From contig JAAUTT010000019.1 of NCBI GenBank assembly GCA_012031335.1, positions 1 through 15,343 on the forward strand: a DNA stretch of 15,343 bases. Reading direction: 5' to 3'. Below, in pieces: positions 8,422 through 14,517 of this stretch (its first letter is position 1; the number at the start of each line of letters is the position of its first letter). This DNA comes from Bacteroidales bacterium. GTDB taxonomy: Bacteria > Bacteroidota > Bacteroidia > Bacteroidales > JAAUTT01. The notes below the pieces were generated by a model, which saw only the letters and a list, made by a program, of their open reading frames with translations, did no database searches and was not told the origin of the DNA. The translations under genes and the position numbers were made by a program.

Positions 8422-8457
8422 ATGAAAAATTCAAAAACCTTAATTGATAACCTATGA
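8422..8457 (+). CDS. possible 11-codon leader ORF overlapping the barrel start
   Basis: ATG 8422 opens MKNSKTLIDNL and stops at TGA 8455-8457. That TGA overlaps the ATG of the next gene as ATGA, the arrangement expected for translational coupling. It may instead be a chance frame in an A-rich leader. No regulatory residue pattern, such as repeated codons, is evident. Confidence 0.25.
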   Translation: MKNSKTLIDNL

Positions 8458-9018
8458 AAAAATTGACTAAATTATTTATTGCTGTTGTTGCAGTTGCCGT
8501 AATGGCATCGGCTCAAATGAACGTAAAAGCACAGGCATTCGAAAATGGAAGTATGGTAGTGAATGCAGGTCTTGGTTTTGGATGGTACGGATACAGTTAC
8601 TATGGCTTTGGTGTATCATCTTTACCTGCTATCAGCTTAAGTTTGGAAAAAGGAGTAAAAGATCTGGATTTTGGTGTTCTTTCAGTTGGTGGTATTGCTG
8701 GTTTCAAGCATGGTTCGTGGAGCGGTTACGGTTACGACGGGTCGTATAACGACATTGTTGTGGCAGCCCGTGGTGCGGTTCATATTGATATCTTTAAAAT
8801 GGACAAGGTAGACACCTATGGTGGACTGGCAGTAGGTATTCGTGCTCATAACGAAAAACTACCCTTATTCCAGTTATGTAAACGACGATTTTGTTCGCCC
8901 TCTCTTTGCATTTTATGCAGGTGGCCGTTATTATTTTACTGAAAACCTCGCTGGTTTTGGCGAAGTAGGTTACGGATTAGGCTATCTGACTTTAGGATTG
9001 AGCTTTAAAATAAAATAA
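8454..9018 (+). pseudogene. outer-membrane beta-barrel protein with one frameshift
   Basis: The protein starts with a clear signal peptide (MKKLTKLFIAVVAVAVMASA, cleaved near VKAQA). Glycine- and tyrosine-rich barrel strands follow, including AGLGFGWYGYSYYGFGVSS. After HNEK the frame runs into unrelated Cys-rich sequence to 8942. Removing one A from the five-A run 8854-8858 restores NYPYSSYVNDDFVRPLFAFY, then AGGRYYFTENLAGFGEVGYG and the end GLSFKIK at TAA 9016-9018. Repaired length is about 187 residues, normal for small porin-like or OmpW/OmpA-barrel-like Bacteroidota proteins of unknown function. The intact C-terminus in the other frame makes sequencing error likely. A rho-independent terminator follows directly. 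Confidence 0.8.
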
Positions 9019-9035
9019 GCATATTACCCATAATC

Positions 9036-9072
9036 AAAACCCTGCAGCCTACCTGCGGGGTTTTTGTTTTTG
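9036..9072 (+). terminator. rho-independent terminator after the barrel gene
   Basis: A 12-base-pair stem pairs AAAACCCTGCAG (9036-9047) with CTGCGGGGTTTT (9053-9064), including one G-U pair, around a 5-base loop. It is followed by a T-rich tract to 9072. This is the strongest terminator in the window and ends the 8454-9018 transcript. Confidence 0.85.
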
Positions 9073-9263
9073 AAACATTATAGTATATTGTAAAAGCAAG
9101 TATAGTTTAGTATTAAAAATTACCGGATTCCTTTCATTTTAGCAGAGCTTTATAATCAATTAATTCCCAAGTGAAAATCCATCAAAAAAATTATTTTAGT
9201 AGCGTTTAACAGACATATTATTTAGTAATTCCTGCATAAATGAGCTTAGTAAAAAAGCCTATT

Positions 9264-10339
9264 TTACTTTTTTATAACTATTACAGGATATTCGCCAACT
9301 CTTCCCCAAAATTTCGGAAATTTATCTTCACTTTTTCTAAGCCATTTCAAAATTTCCCTGCCACCAAATTTTTCGTGGATATAAAGCTTTAGAAAATATT
9401 TATTGGCACTTCTCCAACAATAAAATTCCATTTTGTTACTGAAAGAGAAATTTCTTTTAAACCAACCTATTGAATGTGGATAAAAATATAACCGCGATTT
9501 GCCATTAACGAGTCTGACAAAGACTTTACCAGCAAAATGTCGTGCAATCCTGTACAATTGAATTGGGAATAAAGCTATGTTCATGAACCAGCTGCGAAAA
9601 AATAAGCTATAAACAATCGCAATGTTACTACCGGTCTTGGCAACCCTATACATTTCTTCAACAGCTATTTTTTGTTCATTTTTAGGAATATGATATAGTA
9701 AATGCTGACATAATACGCTATCACAAACATTTTCTTTTAAAGGCAGATTTGTAACATCTCCGCAAATGAAAACCCCTTTTCGATGTTGGTAATTGTACTT
9801 GGCTTGAATTAATGCATTTACAGAAATATCAACACAAATTCGCACCTCGAAATTTTCAGATAATTCCACATACTCCTTTAAGCCAATGGGACCCGAGCCA
9901 ACATCAAGTAAATATTTCCCTTTGGAACTTAAATATTTTTTGGCTTTAGTGAATGAATTTTGAATATATTCACTTGAAAACTTCCCCTGAAGTCAACCCC
10001 ATTTAGGTGAATCTTCATAGATTTTAAGGTTATTTTTGGTTGAATAGCTAATCTCGTTATAGTATTTAAAAACCCTTGCTTTGTCAAAAGCCATCTTTCC
10101 TCGTTTATCTTCTCCCTTTCCAGTAAAAATGGCATATTGCGGCAATAATAACAGAATATCATCAAAAACCGGAAAGAAAAAAGTGCGACTTTCATTAATT
10201 AATCCTTCTTGTATATTGCCAATTTTTAAAAATCCAAATCGTAGTTTTGAATAATCGAATATCCTTCATCTTTTGAAACAGGATTTAAATTTTCCTTTGT
10301 AACAGGACATTGAAGCATTGAGAAATCAAAATTAACCAT
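9264..10339 (-). pseudogene. Trm112-like domain fused to a SAM methyltransferase; one frameshift and one internal TGA
   Basis: Reading from ATG 10339 gives MVNFDFSMLQCPVTKENL, the CPVTK-type opening of UPF0434/Trm112-like proteins. A T missing from the five-base run 10228-10232 stops this frame at 10226-10228. In the next frame it continues LINESRTFFFPVFDDILLLL, equivalent to the P-V-I-D-G-I-P-x-L-L end of that domain. The same frame runs on through an internal TGA at 9993-9995 (after SPKWG) into LLDVGSGPIG (SAM motif I), RICVDIS, ICGDVTNLPL and QHLLYHIP, and ends IVIKK. Repaired length is about 358 residues. Most zinc-ligand cysteines of Trm112 are absent. Class 11-type methyltransferases with such N-terminal domains modify small molecules or glycans; the substrate is unknown. 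The gene is notably AT-rich and isolated on its strand, so transfer is possible. TGG to TGA is one transition. Confidence 0.8.
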
Positions 10340-10607
10340 ACTATATTTTTGCCAGTAAATATAAGGCATATGCTTCCAAAAAATTTACCAATGCAGCTTT
10401 TTTTAGCCCAAACCCATTAAATACACATTTCCTCAATATTCATATTCACATTTTATCCTTTCCCCTTCAACCCTTTTTCACCAAAATTTCCTTTTTTACA
10501 CCGGGTAATTCATAAACTTTGAAAAATATAAGGTTTACGAATTATCCCGGCTAAATTTTAAATTTTAATTTTACATCCAAAATTTACTGCTATTCAATTT
10601 TTCCGCT
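10340..10607. other. AT-rich spacer holding one long inverted repeat
   Basis: No gene was recognised here. The stretch 10455-10500 is pyrimidine-rich. The only structure seen is the inverted repeat 10501-10550, listed separately. Confidence 0.5.
10501..10550. repeat. 20-base imperfect inverted repeat
   Basis: The arm 10501-10520 (CCGGGTAATTCATAAACTTT) pairs with 10530-10550, apart from one bulged base, one mismatch and one G-U pair, around the 9-base loop GAAAAATAT. The paired ends are CCGGG/CCCGG. An AT-rich but not pure T tail follows. It could be a terminator for transcripts on either strand or a REP-like/MITE-like element. No second copy was seen in the window. Confidence 0.6.
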
Positions 10608-10721
10608 ATGAACAATGTTGAAAATGAAATTATAAGGGGGCTCCAAAAGGGAAACCGCGGCATTTTTATATTGTTTTCAAGAGTTTTAACAGCCTGTTTT
10701 AGAGAATTCAATTCCTATTAA
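10608..10721 (+). pseudogene. N-terminal remnant of an ECF sigma-70 family factor
   Basis: A 37-codon frame begins MNNVENEIIRGLQKGNRGIF, then ILFSRVLTACFREFNSY, and ends at TAA 10719-10721. ENEIIRGLQKGNRGIFILF closely follows the start of sigma region 2 in Bacteroidota ECF factors, where the pattern is acidic-x-x-I-I-K-G-L-Q-K-G-D-x-x-A-F-x-x-L-F. No region 2.2-4 sequence follows in any frame within the next 180 bases, so it is not repairable by a single indel. It is probably the leftover of an ECF sigma gene. These genes often pair with anti-sigma factors and SusC/D loci, but neither is found here. Confidence 0.5.
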
Positions 10722-10841
10722 ATTAATTCATGTAGTTTTCAAATACCTTCAATTAATCTTAAGAATTAACAATCAAATACTTTGAATTTTACCAGAAAAT
10801 TAAAATATCATTTTAAAAACTAACATTTACTTTTAGAGCCG

Positions 10842-10849
10842 TAAGTTTG
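10842..10849 (+). promoter_or_regulatory. candidate -7 promoter box for the duplicated-repeat protein
   Basis: TAAGTTTG fits TAnnTTTG and lies 45 bases before ATG 10895. This supports 10895 rather than the earlier in-frame ATG 10847 as the start, since 10847 overlaps the box. Confidence 0.4.
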
Positions 10850-10894
10850 TATCGGATAAAAAAAGATCCGTATGTTAAACTAAAACAAAAAGTT

Positions 10895-11493
10895 ATGAAT
10901 GGAAAAAAAATGATTATTTCTGCTTTACTAAGCAGTGTGTTAATGTTCTCTCCGGCAATGGCTATACTGCCAATACCCCCGGTAAAGGCGATTGCCAGCG
11001 CTAAGGATGCAATCAGGCAACAAATTGTTTTTGCCCTCAACGATCTTGATGTAAACCAAAATCAGGAAGTAATGGTTTTCTTCAAAGTTGGTAAAGCAAA
11101 AGAATTTGTGCTATTAAAAGTTGAAGGAGAAAATCCGGCACTTGTAAAAAAGGTTGAAACTGAACTTCGCAAAGAGTCGATTCGGGTTCCAATGATACTC
11201 GAAGGCGCTTATTATTTAAAGGTTCGTTTTTTGAAAGACGGAATTGAAAATGAAATCGTCAAACCCGAAGAGCTGTTAAGAGATCAGCTTGCAGAAAAAT
11301 TATCGTCTATCGAAACAAGCGAATCGGGAAAAGTAAGTGTTACTTTTTTGTGGATGACAATACTTTTCGCCTTAAGAAAGTAGATGGGCAAAACCCAGTT
11401 TTGGTATCGGCAGTAGAAGCCAATCTTAAAAATCAGGAAATTGTAACTCCGGCCGGACTTGCTGGCAATTACAAAATTTCAGTTAAATTCTAA
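10895..11493 (+). pseudogene. secreted protein with two tandem TonB-C-like repeats, one frameshift
   Basis: From ATG 10895 the signal peptide is MNGKKMIISALLSSVLMFSP, cleaved after AMA23. Two homologous repeats of about 73 residues follow, at about 39-112 and 127-199. Both follow the pattern V-x-F-x-V, F-x-L, K-V-x-G-x-NP-x-LV, V-E-x-x-L, I-x-x-P, G-x-Y, V-x-F. Examples are KVEGENPALVKKVE in repeat 1 and KVDGQNPVLVSAVE in repeat 2. The order of strands and the NPxLV helix recall the TonB C-terminal domain, but this is a resemblance only. The six-T run 11344-11349 has lost one base, so the raw frame stops at 11381-11383. The repaired end is NYKISVKF at TAA 11491-11493, giving 199 residues. No proline-rich stretch or anchor as in TonB is present. 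Function is unknown. Confidence 0.7.
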
Positions 11494-11898
11494 AATCACC
11501 AACAGCTTTTAAACAACTCGGACACATTGAGTTTCTTGAAATTCAAACCCCAGCTACATGCTTTGGCCAAAAGGAAAGCCTGTAACATGGGTTCAATTTT
11601 TTTACCCAACATCCAAAAATCAGATAAATAGCAAGTTTTTATTTAAACCGGAAAATTCCCGAAAACCCAAAATCGAACAATACTCAGCCATATAATTCAA
11701 AATTAAACATTTAAATAACAGGGATAAATAGCCAAATAGTAATACCCATATTCAATTTTCATATACCCTGTTTAATTCTGCTTATAGCGTAATTTTCCCC
11801 TCTTTAAAACTATTATTTTCTCTGCAGACCGGAAATGGATAAAAATCCGAACCTCTTTCAGAATCCCGGATATTAATCTTATTTTGCTGTATATTTTG
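11494..11898. other. gene-free AT-rich spacer upstream of the GH30 gene
   Basis: About 400 bases hold no recognised gene on either strand. One imperfect inverted repeat is visible: AACAGGG at 11717-11723 and CCCTGTT at 11766-11772, with partly matching AT flanks. A TATATTTTG sequence near 11890, one base off the TAnnTTTG spacing, may be the GH30 promoter. Confidence 0.4.
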
Positions 11899-11927
11899 GC
11901 AGAGCGAAAATTGAACCTTCGCTCTGC
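11899..11927 (+). promoter_or_regulatory. leader hairpin upstream of the GH30 gene
   Basis: A perfect 10-base-pair stem pairs GCAGAGCGAA (11899-11908) with TTCGCTCTGC (11918-11927) around a 9-base loop, followed by TTTATC. It lies between the candidate promoter at about 11890 and the start codon at 11950/11956. It would therefore be at the very 5' end of the mRNA, as a stabiliser or attenuator. Confidence 0.5.
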
Positions 11928-11955
11928 TTTATCATTAAATCTTAAAACTATGCTA

Positions 11956-13393
11956 ATGAAAATCCGGCCCTTATTGCTGTTAATGCTGATACTTCTCAGC
12001 GGATGCAAGGATAAAGTAAAATCGGAAACCTATACCCGAAAATTCCGGAAGGTCCCGTTAAAAACCGATGTAGAACTTTGGATGACCAATCCGCTGGCAA
12101 GTATCCTGTTTCAAAAACAAAATGTAAGCCTTCTTTTTAATACCACAAGCAATGCATTCCCGGTAATAACCGTGGATACCGCTGAGACCTTCCAGACCAT
12201 GGACGGTTTTGGATACACCCTTACGGGAGGAAGTGCACTTCACCTTCATAATATGAGTGCGACAAACCGCACAGCGCTCCTGAAAGAGCTGTTTGCCACC
12301 GATGCCACTAATATTGGTGTAAGCTACCTCAGGTTGAGTATCGGCGCTTCGGACCTTGACGAAAAACTATTTTCGTACAACGACCTTCCCTCAGGAGAAA
12401 CCGATGTAGAAATGAAAAAGTTCGACCTGGATTATGACAAGCTTCACCTTCTTCCTGTACTGAAAGAGATTCTGAGTATTAACCCCAACATCAAAATTCT
12501 TGGATCGCCCTGGAGCGCTCCACCTGGATGAAAACAAACAACGACACCCGGGGTGGCAGCTTAAAACCTGAATATTACGATGCCTATGCGCTCTATTTTT
12601 TAAAATACATTCAGGCCATGAAAGCCGAAGGTATTCCTATCGACGCCATCACCATTCAGAATGAACCCTTACATCCAGGTAATAACCCCAGCATGTTTAT
12701 GCCCGATACGGCACAGGCCAATTTCATTAAGAAAAGTCTGGGCCCGGCTTTTGTCGCGAATAATATCAAAACCAAAATTATTGTCTATGACCATAATGCC
12801 GACCGTCCCGATTACCCGATAACCATTTACAAGGATGCTGAAGCTTCCAAATATGTGGATGGAGCAGCCTTTCACCTGTATGGCGGGCAAATTGAGGCAT
12901 TATCGAATGTTTATAAGGCATATCCTGATAAAAACCTTTATTTTACCGAACAATGGGTTGGTGCACCTGGTGATATGGCAGGTGATATAGCCTGGCATGT
13001 AAAAACACTTATCATCGGAGGTAGTCGCAACTGGTGCAAAACAGTGCTGGAATGGAACCTTGCTAACAACCCCCGAAAAACAAACCCCATACCGACCGCG
13101 GGGGTTGCGACCGGTGTTTGGGAGCGATTATCATTGATGGCGATTACGTAAAGAGAAATCCAGCCTATTACATCATTGCTCATGCATCCAAATTTGTCAG
13201 GCCGGGATCGGTACGGATTGCTTCCAACCTTGTAGATGGCCTGCCCAATGTTGCCTTTAAAACCCCCGAGGGTAAAAAAGTACTTATCGTTTTTAACGAT
13301 ACTGCATCAACACAGGAATTTAACATCAAGGCTGCCGGAAAAACGGTTACCTCAAAACTTGATAAGGGCGCTGTTGGAACTTACATATGGTAA
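11956..13393 (+). pseudogene. GH30-family glycoside hydrolase lipoprotein with three frameshifts
   Basis: The start ATG 11956 (or 11950 in frame) gives MKIRPLLLLMLILLSGCKDK, a lipoprotein signal with lipobox LLSGC. The body is a GH30 beta/alpha barrel, seen in FQTMDGFGYTLTGGSALHLH, LRLSIGASDLDEK and ILGSPWSAPP. The general acid/base Glu is in ITIQNEPLHP (codon 12663-12665) and the nucleophile Glu in YFTEQW (12948-12950). A missing base near 12523-12527 breaks SAPPWMKTNND. Extra bases in C-run 13070-13074 and A-run 13076-13080 break NNPENKPHTDRGGC. The C-terminal half, DYVKRNPAYYIIAHASKFVR, and the beta-sandwich end AVGTYIW are typical of the family. Repaired length is about 478 residues. GH30 members hydrolyse beta-glucosides, beta-1,6-glucans or related sugars; the lipoprotein location fits a cell-surface enzyme. 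Substrate is not predictable. Confidence 0.9.
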
Positions 13394-13414
13394 ACCAAAC
13401 ATAAAATTCAGTTT

Positions 13415-13472
13415 ATGCTTCGTTACATTCATCCAAAAACCATATTCGGGTGAGAAGATTGTAACGAAGCAT
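13415..13472 (+). terminator. long-stem hairpin after the GH30 gene
   Basis: A perfect 12-base inverted repeat, ATGCTTCGTTAC (13415-13426) / GTAACGAAGCAT (13461-13472), encloses a second 6-base stem, TCATCC (13429-13434) / GGGTGA (13448-13453) with one G-U pair. TTTATTCC follows. It lies 22 bases after the GH30 stop and is best read as its terminator or mRNA 3' stabiliser. The large loop makes it an unusual terminator. Confidence 0.55.
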
Positions 13473-13591
13473 TTTATTCCTTGAAATATAAAATCCAGCA
13501 TAATAAGAATACTTATAAAAACCTATGCGACGGGATACCCGGACCGGGCAAGTTCTTTTTGTATAAATTACACAATTTCTTTTATAAAAAC

Positions 13592-13621
13592 TTTGTTCAA
13601 TTAGTAAAATACCTACCTTTA
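13592..13621 (+). promoter_or_regulatory. candidate promoter for the Crp/Fnr gene
   Basis: TTTG (13592-13595) and TACCTTTA (13614-13621, seven of eight to TAnnTTTG) are 18 bases apart, close to the spacing of Bacteroidota -33/-7 elements. The implied leader to ATG 13737 is about 110 bases. Confidence 0.4.
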
Positions 13622-13736
13622 ACACCGAATTTAACCAAAAACTTAACCATTTTTCAGTTGAATTTCAAAAAGATAATTATGGAGTTGCCGCGTTGTGTAA
13701 AAGATGTGAGTATAATTTATCATAAGAAACAATAGT

Positions 13737-14426
13737 ATGAGAGAAGTTCACTCCTTTTGCGGAGATTGTATATTCAGAAGTGTTTTATTCGAAAGTCTGG
13801 ATACATCGGATCTTGATTTGATTTCGGAAAAGAAAAAAGAACGGTTTTACAGGAAAGGGGCCCTTATCATCAGAGAAGGAGAAAATATTACCGATTTTCT
13901 ATATATGAAACAAGGCCTTGTAAAAGTCTATAAACGGCATCAGGACAGCAGCGATCAGATTGTAAGTATCGCTACCCCACAAAATTTCTTTGGACTTGTA
14001 AGCGAATTCAGTAATACACTCTATCCGTATTCTGTTGAAGCCATAGAGGATACAACGGTTTGTTTTCTGCCACTGTATATCATAAAGGAAATGATAGGCA
14101 AAAACACCCGGTTTGCGCTGGATCTGTTATCCCGTGTAAGTAAAACTACCAACAATGTAATAAACATCAACCTTGAAATAGGGAATAAAAACCTTCGCGG
14201 AAAAATAGCTTACATTATGCTGTATCTGTCGCACGACGTATATAAATCCATCACTTTCGAAATGCCTGTTTCGCGCCGGGAGATAGCGGAGCTCATCAAT
14301 ATGACCACTGAGAATGTAATTCGGATTATTTCCGAATTCCGAAGGGATAAAATACTGGATGTTAACCGAAAAATAATTACCATCATCGATATGCCAAAGC
14401 TTCAGCAGATTTGCAACTGGGGTTAA
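13737..14426 (+). CDS. Crp/Fnr-family regulator with N-terminal CxxC
   Basis: A 229-residue intact protein. The N-terminus HSFCGDCIFRS has Cys8 and Cys11. Residues about 25-125 are the cyclic-nucleotide-binding-type beta roll (ALIIREGENITDFLYMKQGL). Residues about 127-160 form the dimer helix. The helix-turn-helix lies at about 182-206 (VSRREIAELINMTTENVIRI). In E. coli FNR the 4Fe-4S ligands are C20, C23, C29 and C122. Here C8, C11 and C109 (DTTVCFLP) occupy three of these, while the C29 position is Leu17. A cluster is therefore possible only with another ligand and is not proven. The FNR-like HTH suggests an oxygen, nitric oxide or redox regulator. The WD40 gene follows 91 bases later on the same strand. 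Confidence 0.88.
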   Translation: MREVHSFCGDCIFRSVLFESLDTSDLDLISEKKKERFYRKGALIIREGENITDFLYMKQGLVKVYKRHQDSSDQIVSIATPQNFFGLVSEFSNTLYPYSVEAIEDTTVCFLPLYIIKEMIGKNTRFALDLLSRVSKTTNNVININLEIGNKNLRGKIAYIMLYLSHDVYKSITFEMPVSRREIAELINMTTENVIRIISEFRRDKILDVNRKIITIIDMPKLQQICNWG

Positions 14427-14468
14427 AAGATAAAACCATCCCACGAACATAAAACAACTTACATAAGT

Positions 14469-14476
14469 TATATTTG
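14469..14476 (+). promoter_or_regulatory. candidate -7 promoter box for the WD40 gene
   Basis: TATATTTG matches TAnnTTTG and lies 41 bases before ATG 14518. Its last five bases form the edge of the hairpin 14472-14515. No -33 element was seen. Confidence 0.45.
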
Positions 14477-14515
14477 GATTTAAAATTGAAATCAGGTATT
14501 CATTTTAATCCAAAT
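14472..14515 (+). promoter_or_regulatory. inverted repeat spanning promoter to start of the WD40 gene
   Basis: ATTTGGATTTAAAAT (14472-14486) and ATTTTAATCCAAAT (14502-14515) are complementary over 14 pairs with one bulged base. The loop is 15 bases. The right arm ends two bases before ATG 14518. It could be an operator for a dimeric regulator, such as the Crp/Fnr protein upstream, or an RNA hairpin. The AT-rich arms make a palindromic operator as plausible as a stable stem. Confidence 0.45.
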
Positions 14516-14517
14516 TT

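Larger units (their letters stand above)
13394..13736. other. intergenic region with a hairpin and a candidate promoter
   Basis: No convincing gene was found. An 84-codon frame across most of it is low-complexity and has no family resemblance. The region holds the hairpin 13415-13472 and the promoter-like pair 13592-13621, both listed separately. Confidence 0.5.

Noticed and set aside
9929..10195. 88-codon minus-strand frame beginning MKVALFSFRF
   Set aside because: It overlaps, in another frame, the Trm112/methyltransferase sequence, which has the recognisable domain content. It has no family resemblance of its own.
10847..10894. Upstream extension MYRIKKDPYVKLKQKV of the duplicated-repeat protein
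   Set aside because: Its ATG overlaps the TAnnTTTG box and would bury the signal peptide; ATG 10895 gives a normal export signal.
11772..12008. 78-codon minus-strand frame
   Set aside because: It overlaps the GH30 leader and signal peptide on the opposite strand and has no motif.
13118..13393. Independent small protein after the GH30 fragment
   Set aside because: It is the C-terminal beta domain of the same GH30 enzyme, displaced by two extra bases at 13070-13080.
13535..13555. CCCGGACCGGG near-palindrome
   Set aside because: The arms are five bases with a one-base centre. It cannot form a hairpin, and no second copy is seen.
13481..13735. 84-codon plus-strand frame before the Crp/Fnr gene
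   Set aside because: Lys/Asn/Phe-rich low-complexity translation of AT-rich DNA, overlapping the probable promoter, with no recognisable motif.
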